This document shows positions 8,610-17,517 of a DNA stretch of 64,000 bases, piece after piece; the stretch's first letter is position 1, and the number at the start of each line of letters is the position of its first letter. The notes under the pieces were generated by a model. It saw nothing but the letters and a program-made list of their open reading frames with translations. It was not told where the DNA came from and made no database searches. The stretch is from the NCBI RefSeq assembly GCF_019402665.1, contig NZ_VSST01000016.1, positions 56,710 to 120,709 of the forward strand, given 5' to 3'. Source of the stretch: Bradyrhizobium canariense (GTDB taxonomy: Bacteria > Pseudomonadota > Alphaproteobacteria > Rhizobiales > Xanthobacteraceae). The position numbers and the translations under genes were made by a program.

Positions 8610-9692
8610 TCAGTCCCTCACCCTGGGTACGACGATGGTGTCCTCGGGGTGAAGGGTCACGGTGAGGCTGCCGCCGAGTGGCGGGATGCGGCTGTAGGCC
8701 TGGTGGTAGCTCGGCTGCCGCAGGCTGAGCACGATGCCGTCGGCGAGCGCCAGGAAGATGCGCAGGCTCTCGCCCTGATAGACAATGTCAGTGACCGTGC
8801 CGGTGAGCCGATTGCAGGCTGAGTCCGGCGCGCCGTCGTCGATCAGCAGCTTTTCGCTATGCACGGCGAGCATCAGCGCGTCCCCGTCGGGAATGGCGCG
8901 GGCGCTGCGCAGAAGCACATTGCCGAGCGCAACGCCGGAGGCATCGACGCGTCGCACGGGAAGCATCGTGGCTTCGCCGATGAAACTTGCGACGAAGGAA
9001 TCCGCGGGATGATCGTGCAGACGCTCGGGCGCGTCGATCTGGATCAGCCTGCCGTCTTTCATCACGGCGACGCGGTCGCTCATGGTCAGTGCTTCGCGTT
9101 GATCGTGGGTGACGTAGATGATGGTGGCGCCGATGCGCTTGTGCAGCGCGCGCAGCTCGATCTGCATGGATTCGCGCAGCTGCTTGTCGAGCGCGGACAG
9201 CGGTTCGTCCATCAGGATCAGCCGCGGCTCGAAGATCATGGCGCGTGCGAGCGCCACGCGCTGGCGCTGGCCGCCGGAGAGCTGCGCGATACCGCGCTCT
9301 TCGTAGCCGGCAAGGCCAACCATCGAAAGTGCCGTGCGCACCTTGTCCGGCCAGACCGCCTTCGGCAGCCGTCGCGCGCGCAAGGGAAAGGCGACATTCT
9401 CGCCGACGCTCATATGCGGGAACAGCGCGTAATTCTGGAAAACGACGCCGATGTCGCGCTTGTGCGGGGGCATCCAGGTGACGTCGCGGCCGCCAAACAG
9501 GATCGTTCCGCTCGATGGCAAGATGAAGCCGCCGAGGATGCCGAGCAACGTGGTCTTGCCGGAGCCGGAGGGGCCCAGCAGCGAGACGAACTCGCCGGCG
9601 GCGACATTGAGGGACACGTCGTCGAGGGCGCGAACGGCACCATAGGCCTTGCTCGCGGATCTGATCTCGACGCTTTCCGCTCGTTTGTCCAA
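8610..9692 (-). CDS. ABC transporter ATP-binding protein, PotA-like
   Basis: The 360-residue product has Walker A (LLGPSGSGKTTLLG), Q-loop (VVFQNYALFPHMSV), signature (LSGGQRQRVALARAM), Walker B (LILMDEPLSALD) and switch histidine (YVTHDQREA), followed by a C-terminal TOBE-type beta domain near residue 280. This is the PotA/MalK-like class. I chose the TTG at 9692 because GCGAGGTC lies just upstream and it gives the usual start a few residues before the first strand; a GTG 27 codons upstream is possible. It is the first gene of the operon and powers the importer encoded downstream. Confidence 0.88.
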   Translation of the reverse strand: MDKRAESVEIRSASKAYGAVRALDDVSLNVAAGEFVSLLGPSGSGKTTLLGILGGFILPSSGTILFGGRDVTWMPPHKRDIGVVFQNYALFPHMSVGENVAFPLRARRLPKAVWPDKVRTALSMVGLAGYEERGIAQLSGGQRQRVALARAMIFEPRLILMDEPLSALDKQLRESMQIELRALHKRIGATIIYVTHDQREALTMSDRVAVMKDGRLIQIDAPERLHDHPADSFVASFIGEATMLPVRRVDASGVALGNVLLRSARAIPDGDALMLAVHSEKLLIDDGAPDSACNRLTGTVTDIVYQGESLRIFLALADGIVLSLRQPSYHQAYSRIPPLGGSLTVTLHPEDTIVVPRVRD

Positions 9693-9852
9693 CGATCGAC
9701 CTCGCGATGTCCCTGCAACGGCGTGCCTCACTGCACGCCATAAGCCTGCTTTATAGACAGGAAATTTGAACACTCACGGTCGAAGCTGTGCACCGCACCA
9801 ACATCTTCGCTCGCAAGCCTGCCTTTAGGCTGTGACGCCAATGACACCAGAC

Positions 9853-9876
9853 TTGGCAAAACTCGGCAATTGCCAA
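9853..9876. promoter_or_regulatory. Candidate LysR operator in the divergent promoter region
   Basis: TTGGCA, twelve bases, TGCCAA, with an inner perfect palindrome GGCAATTGCC at 9865-9874. It lies about 30 bases before the lysR start and about 160 bases before the ATPase gene, where a LysR-type regulator would bind to control the divergent operon and itself. Binding is inferred. Confidence 0.45.
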
Positions 9877-9904
9877 ATTCTCACCTGGCTCATAACATGG
9901 GGTT

Positions 9905-10843
9905 ATGCCCGAGCTGCGCCGCATGCTGCCCTCAAGTAACGCCCTGTTCGTCTTCGACGCAGCGGCACGCAATGGCAGCTTCACTGCGGCTGCCGCCGAA
10001 CTGAACGTCACCCAGCCTGCGGTGAGCCGGATGCTGGGTCAGTTCGAGGACCATCTCGGCGTCCGCCTGTTCGACCGCAAGGCGGGACGTGCGGTGCTCA
10101 CCGAGGAAGGCGAACTCTTGTATCGCCGCGTGCTCGAAGGCTTTCGCAGCATCGAAAGCGGGCTGGTCGAGATCGAGCGGCGCCGCAAGGGCACCGAGAC
10201 GGTGACACTGTCGGTCTCCTCCGCCTTCACCACGCATTGGCTGATGCCGCGCATCGACAAGCTGCAGAAGCAATTTCCTCAGGTCGATTTGCGCTTTCAG
10301 CTGATCTCCGGCGCGCTGCGCGGACCCGTGGAGAATGTCGACCTCGGCATGCGCTTCCGCGATCGCGAGGAGCCGTCATCCGGCGGCACGCTGGTGATGA
10401 AGGAGGTCATGCTGCCGATGTGCAGCCCTGCCTATCTCGGCGAAACCGATCCCGCGGAGGGCAACACCATCATTAGGCTCGCCGAGACGCCGGGCGACTG
10501 GGCCGCGGATTACGCATCGCTTCTCACCGGGCGTCGCGGTGCGGCCAAGGCGCTGAGCTTCACGGACTATGCCGTCGTGATGCAGGCCGCCCTGCTCGGC
10601 CAGGGTATCGCGCTCGGTTGGCTGACGGTCGCCTCGCACTGGCTGCTGACCGGCGCGCTGGTGCCGGCGTCCGACACGCTTACCACCACGCGCCGCATCT
10701 GCGAATTCCTGCCACCGCGCAACCGGCCGATGCGCCCCATCGCCGCCGAGATCCGAGACTGGATCACCGCACAGATGCAAGGCGAGATCGCCGCGATCGA
10801 CCGGCTCTATCCAAAGCTCGGCGCGATGGCTGCGTGCTACTAG
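9905..10843 (+). CDS. LysR-family transcriptional regulator (GcvA-like)
   Basis: The 312-residue product has an N-terminal winged helix-turn-helix (residues about 10-70, with FDAAARNGSFTAAAAELNVT and QPAVSRMLGQFEDHLGVRLF) and a C-terminal periplasmic-binding-like effector domain. The sequence is closest in style to the GcvA/AmpR branch. It is transcribed divergently from the transport and oxidase operon, the classic arrangement for a LysR regulator and its target. The effector is unknown; the transported compound or its metabolite is the natural guess. Confidence 0.9.
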   Translation: MPELRRMLPSSNALFVFDAAARNGSFTAAAAELNVTQPAVSRMLGQFEDHLGVRLFDRKAGRAVLTEEGELLYRRVLEGFRSIESGLVEIERRRKGTETVTLSVSSAFTTHWLMPRIDKLQKQFPQVDLRFQLISGALRGPVENVDLGMRFRDREEPSSGGTLVMKEVMLPMCSPAYLGETDPAEGNTIIRLAETPGDWAADYASLLTGRRGAAKALSFTDYAVVMQAALLGQGIALGWLTVASHWLLTGALVPASDTLTTTRRICEFLPPRNRPMRPIAAEIRDWITAQMQGEIAAIDRLYPKLGAMAACY

Positions 10844-10906
10844 AGCGTTTTCGGGCGAAGTGGATATACCGGCTCGCGTGAAGAAAACGCGTCAAAACCG
10901 GAGTCT
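10843..10906. repeat. Intergenic palindromic element between convergent genes
   Basis: GCGTTTTC at 10845-10852 pairs with GAAAACGC at 10883-10890. The sequence between them (around AAGTGGATATACCGGCTCGC) looks like a short dispersed element common in Bradyrhizobium intergenic regions, which I recognise from memory. It sits exactly between the lysR and lipase stops and could act as a bidirectional terminator. Confidence 0.5.
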
Positions 10907-11816
10907 AGGCGGGTGTCAGCGCGGCACAGTAACGATCGGGCAGGTGATCGCCGATGCCCGCCGGGAGCAGCACCGTAAGCCTGCCGACGACATCCGACCG
11001 CGTGTTCTCGGATACGCCGCTGAGGAGATTGCGGACCTGCTCACCAATTCCAGCATTCGCCATTGGCTCATCCGAACCAACATTCGTCGTGAGCTGGCTG
11101 GCGCTGAATTTGGCGCCGCGTGCACAGGCGAGATAACGGCCGACGTGATGAAAGCCAAGCCCGGGCGGAGGCACGGTCGGGACGATGTCGGTGCCGTGCA
11201 CGAGACGATAGGTCATCCTGCCGAACGTACCGTTGTAGAGTGCGGCGAAATCGTCGCGGCCCACGCGCGGACAACCGTAAAGATAGATCTGCGCATCCGC
11301 GAGTTGGAGCTGCTCCCGCGCGAAGTCCACCGTTGCCACCGCGATCGCGGCGCCGAGGCTGTGCCCAGTGATGAAGATCGGTGATTTGCGCGCCAGCGCT
11401 GCCGCCAGTGCGCTCTTCACGTCGTCCCACACGGCTGCCGCCGCATCGACGAACCCCTGGTGCACGGGCGCCTTCGGTCGGCCAAGCGTGAAATCGCTGA
11501 CCCAGTTCAGGAGATGAAGCGGGTCGGTGCCGGCGAAGGCGACAATTGTTGCGTCGCCCTTGCTCGCGATGATCCCGCGCGTGTCGGTCAGCGGCAGCGT
11601 CGAATGCGCCGGCTGGCTCAGCAGCTTGACACCGGACAGATCAAAGAACGGAGAGACCCTGTTGATCGTGTCCGGCACATGGGTCTCGTAGGCGAGTTGC
11701 GACATCCACATCATCGCGCGAGCGATGTCGAGATCAAAGCCGGTTGATGTCTCGTTGAATTTTGCAAATGCCCGTCGGTCATATTGATCGGGAGGAAGTT
11801 CGACCAGAATGCTCAC
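10905..11816 (-). CDS. Class 3 lipase-family serine hydrolase
   Basis: The 303-residue product contains the alpha/beta-hydrolase nucleophile elbow GHSLGAAIAVA (serine near residue 155), an acidic residue after YLYGCPRVGRDDFA and a candidate histidine in FHHVGRYLA, matching fungal-type (class 3) lipases. No signal peptide is visible, so it may be cytoplasmic. The start is GTG at 11816 with AGGAGCTT upstream. The gene is single, convergent with lysR, and separated from the uronate operon by a palindromic repeat. Substrate (lipid ester or other ester) is not defined. Confidence 0.8.
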   Translation of the reverse strand: MSILVELPPDQYDRRAFAKFNETSTGFDLDIARAMMWMSQLAYETHVPDTINRVSPFFDLSGVKLLSQPAHSTLPLTDTRGIIASKGDATIVAFAGTDPLHLLNWVSDFTLGRPKAPVHQGFVDAAAAVWDDVKSALAAALARKSPIFITGHSLGAAIAVATVDFAREQLQLADAQIYLYGCPRVGRDDFAALYNGTFGRMTYRLVHGTDIVPTVPPPGLGFHHVGRYLACARGAKFSASQLTTNVGSDEPMANAGIGEQVRNLLSGVSENTRSDVVGRLTVLLPAGIGDHLPDRYCAALTPA

Positions 11817-11977
11817 ATCAAGCTCCTAAATGGCTTATTGCTGCAATGCGTCGATCGAAAACGGAATGGCGCTACCTTCGCATATGGCTGGAACTTTGAC
11901 AATCTGTGCGCGTGCCCGGGACGTATTCTGCCGTCGCGCTTAAGAGGACAAGGTTGAGACGAGGCACCTCTCCTCCA

Positions 11978-12057
11978 CGTCATTGCGAGCGCAGCGAAGC
12001 AATCCAGAGTCTTTCCGCGGCGGGATTCTGGATTGCTTCGCTGCGCTCGCAATGACG
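11978..12057. repeat. Perfect 30-bp inverted repeat element
   Basis: Two perfect complementary 30-base arms (11978-12007 and 12028-12057) flank a 20-base spacer; the outer ends read CGTCATTGCGAGCGCAGCG. A second, interrupted copy lies at 63707-63816. The sequence resembles a dispersed palindromic element familiar from Bradyrhizobium and Rhodopseudomonas genomes. It lies downstream of uxuA and could terminate or stabilise that transcript. Confidence 0.85.
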
Positions 12058-12078
12058 GTGCGGATAGAGCTTTGGCCC

Positions 12079-13269
12079 CTATTGATGCTCGATCGCGCGG
12101 ATTGCGCCGCGCAGCTCGGCGAGACCGCGGAGGCGACCGATCGCGGTGTAGCCCGGATTGGTGCGCTTGGTCGCCGCGAGATCGTCCAGCATGCGGTGGC
12201 CGTGGTCGGGCCGAAACACGATCTGCCGGTCGGGCGAACGCCGCGCGTTCTCCTTCAGCAGCGCCTTCAGCACTGCGACCATGTCGACGTCACCGTCGAG
12301 ATGATCGGACTCGTAAAAGGACAGACCATCCGCTTCGCGCTTGGTCGCGCGCAGATGCGCAAAGGCAATGCGCGGACCGAAGCGTTCGGCCATCGCGGCA
12401 AGATCGTTCTCGGCGCGCACGCCGAGCGACCCTGTGCACAGGCAGATACCATTCGCCTTTGACGGTACGGCATCAAACAACGCCTGATAGTCATCGGCGC
12501 TGGACGCGACGCGCGGCAGCCCGAACAGCGGGCGCGGCGGGTCGTCCGGATGCAGTGTCAATGAGACCCCGAGCTGCTCGGCGACGGGTGTGACGCGGCC
12601 CAAAAACTCGGCGAGATGTTGCCGCAGGATTTTTGGCGTGACGTCGCGATATGTTTCAAGCCGGTCGCGGAATTGCGGGATGGTCATCGGCTCGGTGGTC
12701 GAGCCCGGCAGCGCGCTGGCGATCACCATGACGAGGTAATCGATATCGGCCTGGCTCATCTGGTCGAACAGCTTTTTCGCGCGACCCTGCTGCTCCGGCG
12801 AATACTCGGCGGTCGCGGCCGGCCGCTTCAGGATGTGCAGCTCGAAGGCGGCGAAACGGTCCTGGTCGAAGCGCATGGCACGGGCGCCGTTCGGCAGCTC
12901 CCATTCGAGATCGGTGCGGCACCAATCCACGACGGGCATGAAATTGTAGCAGATGATCTTGATACCGGCCGCGGCAACCGCCTCCAGGCTGGCGATCCAC
13001 GTCTCGATCGAGCGCGTTGCCTTAGCCCCGAGACGCTTGACGTCGTCGGGGATCGGAATCGATTCCACCACCGACCAGGTCAGCTGCGAGCGGCCGGGCT
13101 GACCGTTCTCGATGAAGTTCTTGCGCTCCTCGACCGCCTTGCGTGTCCAGGCTTCACCGATCGGCACCTGATGCAGCGCCGAGACGATATCGCTCGCCCC
13201 GGCCTGCCTGACATCATCGAGCGAGACCGGATCGTCCGGCCCGTACCAGCGCCATCCTTCGAGCATCAT
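12079..13269 (-). CDS. uxuA: Mannonate dehydratase
   Basis: The 396-residue product has the UxuA hallmarks: the N-terminal WRWYGPDDPVSLDDVRQAGA with VSALHQVPIGEAW, the metal-ligand regions CYNFMPVVDWCRTDL and LTLHPDDPPRP, and DHGHRMLDD near the C-terminus. UxuA dehydrates D-mannonate to 2-keto-3-deoxy-D-gluconate in the hexuronate pathway. The length is normal (about 395). It is the last gene of the minus-strand TRAP transporter and dehydrogenase operon, and a fructuronate reductase gene that would make its substrate is divergently transcribed at 18473. No glucuronate isomerase (uxaC) or KDG kinase gene is in the window. Confidence 0.95.
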   Translation of the reverse strand: MMLEGWRWYGPDDPVSLDDVRQAGASDIVSALHQVPIGEAWTRKAVEERKNFIENGQPGRSQLTWSVVESIPIPDDVKRLGAKATRSIETWIASLEAVAAAGIKIICYNFMPVVDWCRTDLEWELPNGARAMRFDQDRFAAFELHILKRPAATAEYSPEQQGRAKKLFDQMSQADIDYLVMVIASALPGSTTEPMTIPQFRDRLETYRDVTPKILRQHLAEFLGRVTPVAEQLGVSLTLHPDDPPRPLFGLPRVASSADDYQALFDAVPSKANGICLCTGSLGVRAENDLAAMAERFGPRIAFAHLRATKREADGLSFYESDHLDGDVDMVAVLKALLKENARRSPDRQIVFRPDHGHRMLDDLAATKRTNPGYTAIGRLRGLAELRGAIRAIEHQ

Positions 13270-13282
13270 GCGGCCTCTCCAA

Positions 13283-14332
13283 TCAGTTCGCGGTCAGCAC
13301 GACCTTGACGCTCTGCGAGCGGTCGAGCGCCAGCCGCAGCGCATCGGGCGCGGTGGACAGCGGCCGTTCGGCGGTGACCAGCGACAGCACGTCGACGCTG
13401 CCGTCCGCAATCAGCTCCACCGCCGTCATGAACTCGAGCCCGAAGCGGAACGAACCGCGCAGGTCGATCTCCTTGGCCATCACCGCATTCGCCGGCACCG
13501 GAATCTGGCCACCCGGCAAATTACCGATCTGCACCACAACGCCGCCGCGCCTGACGATACCGATCGCACTGGCAAGGCCTGCAGCCGTGCCTGAGACTTC
13601 GAAAGCGACATCGTACGGGCGCGACGCGGCCTGCGCCTTCAGGCCTTCCTCGCCGGCTGCGACATTCTCGACGTGAGAGGCGCCGAGCCGGCTCGCAAAG
13701 GCCAACGGGGCCGGCGCGATGTCGGCCACGGTGATGTCCGTCATGCCGGCGCGGCGCGCGGCGAGCATCGTCAGAAGCCCGATCGGACCGGCGCCGAAGA
13801 TGATGCCGCGCTTGCCTTCGATGTTGCCGGCACGCGCCACCGCGTGCAGGCAGACCGCGAGCGGCTCGGCCAGCGCCGCGGCCTGATAGGACACATGATC
13901 GGGGATCTTCACGCACTGCGCCGGGATCGCGTCGAAATAGTTGGCAAAGCCGCCCTGCATATGCGGCGTCTTCGAGGCCGAGCCCATGAAGTAGATATTT
14001 TCGCAGAGGTTTTGCCGGCCTTCGCGGCAAGCGCCGCAATGGCCGCACCAGCGCGACGGGTTGACGGCAACGCGGTCGCCGACCTTCAGGTTCGCCGCGG
14101 AGCCCGCGATCTCCATGACCTCGCCCGAGATCTCGTGGCCGAGTACCAGCGGCGACTTCACGACGAAATCGCCGGTGCGGGCGTGGCGGAAGTAATGCAT
14201 GTCCGAGCCGCAGATGCCGCCGGCGCCGAAGCGGATGCGCACCATGCCTGAAGCGAGCTTGTCGAGCGGATGCTCGACCATGCGCAGGTCTTCGGGGCCG
14301 AACAGGGTTGCGGCGAGAGCTGTGGAGGTCAT
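13283..14332 (-). CDS. idnD: Zinc-dependent alcohol dehydrogenase, L-idonate 5-dehydrogenase-like
   Basis: The 349-residue medium-chain dehydrogenase has catalytic zinc ligands (GGICGSDMHYF and LVLGHEISGEV), a structural zinc site (CGHCGACREGRQNLC) and the NAD(P)-binding GAGPIGLLTML. The N-terminal TLFGPEDLRMVE and the FRHARTGDF segment resemble L-idonate 5-dehydrogenases, which interconvert L-idonate and 5-keto-D-gluconate. The ATG at 14332 overlaps the dctM stop by ATGA. The uronate context supports a sugar-acid substrate; the exact one is inferred. Confidence 0.82.
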   Translation of the reverse strand: MTSTALAATLFGPEDLRMVEHPLDKLASGMVRIRFGAGGICGSDMHYFRHARTGDFVVKSPLVLGHEISGEVMEIAGSAANLKVGDRVAVNPSRWCGHCGACREGRQNLCENIYFMGSASKTPHMQGGFANYFDAIPAQCVKIPDHVSYQAAALAEPLAVCLHAVARAGNIEGKRGIIFGAGPIGLLTMLAARRAGMTDITVADIAPAPLAFASRLGASHVENVAAGEEGLKAQAASRPYDVAFEVSGTAAGLASAIGIVRRGGVVVQIGNLPGGQIPVPANAVMAKEIDLRGSFRFGLEFMTAVELIADGSVDVLSLVTAERPLSTAPDALRLALDRSQSVKVVLTAN

Positions 14333-15735
14333 TTGGAAAGTCCCATGTATTTTGGCAGCCAGAGGGTCAGTTCGGGGATGTAGGTGATCGCGATCAGCGC
14401 GAGCATCAGCGGCACCAGCCAGGGCAGGATCGCGACCGTGGTGCGCTCGACCGAGAGCTTTGCCACGCGTGCCAGCACGAATAGCACCATGCCGAGCGGC
14501 GGGTGCAACAGGCCGATCATCAGGTTCAGCGTCATGATCAGGCCGAAATGGATGGGATCGATGCCGAGCTTGAGCACGATCGGCAAGAGGATCGGCACCA
14601 GGATGGTGATCGCCGCCGTGGTGTCGATGAAGCAGCCGACGAACAGGATCAGCACGTTGGCCAACGCCAGGAAGACCCATTTATTATGGGTGATGCCGAG
14701 CATCCAGTCCGACAGCAGTTGGGCTGCCTGCGACACCGTGAGCAGCCAGGCAAAGATCGAGGCAGCGGTGACGATGAACAGCACCGAGGCCGTGGTCTCG
14801 ATGGTGTCGAAGGTCGCCTTCGCCACCGTCTTCAGCGTCATGGTGCGGTAGCGCACGAGGCCAAGGAACAGCGACCAGATCACGGCGGCGACGGCAGCCT
14901 CCGTCGGCGTGAACCAGCCCAGCGTCATGCCGCCGATCAGGATCACCGGCGCCATCAAGGCCATGACCGCCGAGAAATCGAAGTACCAGTCGAGCGCGAG
15001 CAGCGCGACCAGGCCAATCCCAACGGCCCAATTGGTGGAGAGGCCGGCGACCGTCAGAAGCCAGACGGCCATCGGGAAGCTCAGTACGACGAGGATCTCG
15101 AGCCCCGCCGATCCCAATTGCGGCCAGGAGAACGGCGTATCGCTGCCCCATTTGTTCTTGTGCGCGAAGTAGGTGACGGTGGCCATCATGAGCAGCGTCA
15201 GCACGACGCCTGGAATGACGCCCCCCAGAAACAGCGCGCCGATCGAGACGTTCGCCATCATGCCGTAGATCACGAAAGGCAGCGACGGCGGGATGATCGG
15301 GCCGAGCGTGGCGGACGCCGCGGTGACGCCGACGGAGAATTCCGTGGTGTAACCGTGATCCTTCATCGCCTTGATCTCGATGGTGCCAAGGCCGGCAGCA
15401 TCCGCGATCGCGGTGCCGGACATGCCGGAGAAGATCACCGAGCCGATGATGTTGACGTGACCGAGGCCACCGCGCATCCAGCCGACCAGCGCGACGGCGA
15501 ATTTGTAGATGCGCCCGGTGACGCCGGCAATGTTCATGAGATTGCCGGCCAGGATGAAGAACGGCACGGCAAGCAGCGGAAAGCTCTCGACGCCGGCGAT
15601 CATGCGCTGCGCCAGCGTGACGTCGGGCGTCACCCCGCTGACCAGGATGTAGAGCAGCGACGACGCAGCCATGGCGATCGCCACGGGCACGCCGAGCAGC
15701 ATCAGGATGAGAAAGCCTCCAAGCAACAGCAACAT
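14329..15735 (-). CDS. TRAP transporter large permease (DctM family)
   Basis: The 468-residue protein starts MLLLLGGFLILMLLGVPVAIAMA and has about 12 hydrophobic segments, with the DctM signature region GMSGTAIADAAGLGTIE and GPIIPPSLPFVIYG. It is the ion-coupled translocating subunit of a tripartite ATP-independent periplasmic transporter. I chose the ATG at 15735 (GAAGGG upstream, 4 bases after the small-permease stop) over a TTG five codons earlier. Genomic context with uxuA and idnD points to a sugar acid or uronate as ligand. Confidence 0.9.
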   Translation of the reverse strand: MLLLLGGFLILMLLGVPVAIAMAASSLLYILVSGVTPDVTLAQRMIAGVESFPLLAVPFFILAGNLMNIAGVTGRIYKFAVALVGWMRGGLGHVNIIGSVIFSGMSGTAIADAAGLGTIEIKAMKDHGYTTEFSVGVTAASATLGPIIPPSLPFVIYGMMANVSIGALFLGGVIPGVVLTLLMMATVTYFAHKNKWGSDTPFSWPQLGSAGLEILVVLSFPMAVWLLTVAGLSTNWAVGIGLVALLALDWYFDFSAVMALMAPVILIGGMTLGWFTPTEAAVAAVIWSLFLGLVRYRTMTLKTVAKATFDTIETTASVLFIVTAASIFAWLLTVSQAAQLLSDWMLGITHNKWVFLALANVLILFVGCFIDTTAAITILVPILLPIVLKLGIDPIHFGLIMTLNLMIGLLHPPLGMVLFVLARVAKLSVERTTVAILPWLVPLMLALIAITYIPELTLWLPKYMGLSK

Positions 15736-15739
15736 GGGA

Positions 15740-16318
15740 TTACCCTTCAAAACCGTCGTAGGCGCCGGGACGTTCGAGGATCGAGTAGCCCTGCCGCAAA
15801 TGTTGGATGGCCACCTGCACCGAGCGGACGAACATCAGCACGAAGCCGGCAAGCACGGCGTAATAGACGTAGTCCTTGGGAAGATTGATCGTGGTCATGG
15901 ACTCGTCGCCGATGATCTGGATGTAGATCCAGACCAGCTTGATGGCGTAGCCGAAGAAGGCGATCCGGATCAGGTCGATCACCGTCGACAATGCGCGCGC
16001 CACGAGGTGTGGCAGATAGCGATAGAGCAGATCGACCTGGATGTGCCGCGACAGCCGCACGCACATCGAGGAGCCGATGAAGACCACGCCGATCAGGCAG
16101 TAGGTCGCGATCTCCTCAGTCCAGGCATAGCTGTCGTTGAGCACGTAGCGGGTGAAGAACTGCAGGAAGACGGCGAGCGCCATCACCCAGAAGATCGCCA
16201 GCGCCACCCAGTCCTCGAAAGCATAGATGCCGAGATCGACCTTGGGTGCCGCCTCTTCCTCGAAGGTGTGGGCGATCTCGTCCGCGGTGATCTGCCGGTG
16301 CGTTTCGGCGGTGGACAT
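15740..16318 (-). CDS. TRAP transporter small permease (DctQ family)
   Basis: The 192-residue protein has four predicted membrane spans (DWVALAIFWVMALAVFLQFF, YCLIGVVFIGSSMCVRLSRH, VIDLIRIAFFGYAIKLVWIY and VYYAVLAGFVLMFVRSV) and the DctQ motif R.SRHIQVDLLYRYLP. The roughly 45-residue polar N-terminus is longer than in many DctQ proteins. It lies between dctP and dctM and is separated from dctP by a palindromic repeat at 16341-16450. Confidence 0.88.
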   Translation of the reverse strand: MSTAETHRQITADEIAHTFEEEAAPKVDLGIYAFEDWVALAIFWVMALAVFLQFFTRYVLNDSYAWTEEIATYCLIGVVFIGSSMCVRLSRHIQVDLLYRYLPHLVARALSTVIDLIRIAFFGYAIKLVWIYIQIIGDESMTTINLPKDYVYYAVLAGFVLMFVRSVQVAIQHLRQGYSILERPGAYDGFEG

Positions 16319-16340
16319 GGGTTGCTCCTCAAACTGATCA

Positions 16341-16450
16341 CGTCGTTCCGGGATGGTGCGCTAGCACCAGACCCGGAACCTCGAGATTCTCAGGTGCGCG
16401 ATTGCGCACCGTAGTTCGGTCCTGCGGACCGCCCCGGGATGACGACTACG
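16341..16450. repeat. Intergenic palindromic repeat inside the TRAP operon
   Basis: This stretch between dctP and dctQ is built of nested inverted pieces: GTCGTTCCGGGATGGTGCG at one end against GCCCCGGGATGACG at the other, GGTGCG/CGCACC (16393-16410), and a terminal palindrome GACGACTACGTCGTC at 16441-16455. It resembles the mosaic palindromic elements of Bradyrhizobium and is probably transcribed within the operon. Confidence 0.6.
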
Positions 16451-16453
16451 TCG

Positions 16454-17431
16454 TCATTTCACCGCCTGAATGCGTTCCCAGTCGGCCTTGCGGTAGCCAA
16501 ACGTCTCGAACGCGACGTTCTTCAGAACGGTGTCGCGGAACTCGTTCTTGTCGACTTCGGTCACGGTCAGGCCCTTCTCCTTGAAGAAGGCAACCAGCTT
16601 GGCCTCGTTCTGCTTGATCTCCGCGGTCGCCTTGGCGGCGGCCTCCTGCGCGACGTCGGTGAAGATCTTCTTGTCCTCGTCGCTGAGCTTCTTCCAGAGC
16701 GCACCGGCCACCACCGTGTTGAGATGGTCGACAATGTGGCCGGTCAGCACGATGTGCTTCTGCACCTCGTAGAACTTCTTGGCCTCGATCGTGGTGAGCG
16801 GATTCTCCTGCGCCTCGACGGTGCCGTTCTGGAGCGCCAGATAGACTTCGGCGAACGCGATCGGCGCGGTGTTGGCGCCGCAGGCGCGCGGCATCGCCAG
16901 ATAAGCGGGCACGTCGGGCACGCGCATCTTGAGGCCCTTGAGGTCGGCACAGGTCTTGATCGGCTTGTTCGACGAAGTCTGGCGCACGCCGTAATAGGTC
17001 ACCGCGAGGATGTGGTGGCCGCTCTTGTCCTCGTAACCCTTGGTGAGCTCCTTGAAGATGTCGCTCTTGGTGTAGGCGAGCAGATGATCGGCATCGCGGA
17101 AGGTGTAGGGATAATAGGTCACGCCGATCGGCGGAAAGCTCTTGGCCGCAAAGCTCGAGCCGGAGATGATGATGTCGACCGAGCCAAGCGAGAGGCCCTG
17201 GTTGATGTCGGCTTCCTTGCCGAGCTGCGACGCCGGATAGACGTCGATCGCATAACGCCCATTGGTGCGCTTGCCGATTTCCTGCGCGGCCCACACTGAG
17301 GCGGTGTGGAAGGGCTCCGAGGTCTCGTAGACATGGGCCCATTTGAGCTTGGTCTGCGCCATGCCGGCGCCAGTCGTCGCAATCATCGCCGCGGCCGAGA
17401 CCGCCAGCACCATTGTCATCTTTTTCAACAC
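16454..17431 (-). CDS. TRAP transporter periplasmic binding protein (DctP family)
   Basis: The product of about 325 residues has a signal peptide (KKMTMVLAVSAAAMIATTGAGMAQ) and then the DctP fold (LKWAHVYETSEPFHTASVWA), with the family's conserved arginine region KMRVPDVPAYLAMPRACGA and downstream ENPLTTIEAKKFYEVQKHI. I prefer the GTG at 17431, which has GGAGG eight bases upstream; an ATG at 17446 overlaps that site and lacks one of its own. As first gene of the operon it captures the ligand for the DctQM membrane unit. A hexuronate or aldonate ligand is inferred from the neighbours. Confidence 0.88.
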   Translation of the reverse strand: MLKKMTMVLAVSAAAMIATTGAGMAQTKLKWAHVYETSEPFHTASVWAAQEIGKRTNGRYAIDVYPASQLGKEADINQGLSLGSVDIIISGSSFAAKSFPPIGVTYYPYTFRDADHLLAYTKSDIFKELTKGYEDKSGHHILAVTYYGVRQTSSNKPIKTCADLKGLKMRVPDVPAYLAMPRACGANTAPIAFAEVYLALQNGTVEAQENPLTTIEAKKFYEVQKHIVLTGHIVDHLNTVVAGALWKKLSDEDKKIFTDVAQEAAAKATAEIKQNEAKLVAFFKEKGLTVTEVDKNEFRDTVLKNVAFETFGYRKADWERIQAVK

Positions 17432-17517
17432 TGACTTTTCCTCCATTTTTCAAGTCTGCTTCTTTTAAATCTGCTTCTTGTCCGCCCGCCCCCGACGCGG
17501 GTGCGGGCCGCACAATC

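Noticed and set aside
11978..12057. Possible CRISPR repeat or IS end
   Set aside because: Only one inverted pair with a 20-base spacer, no array, no transposase; fits a dispersed palindromic element.
14503..15888. A 461-codon plus-strand frame, His/Asp/Gln-rich, over the TRAP permease genes
   Set aside because: Composition typical of the complement of membrane protein genes; dctM and dctQ are certain.
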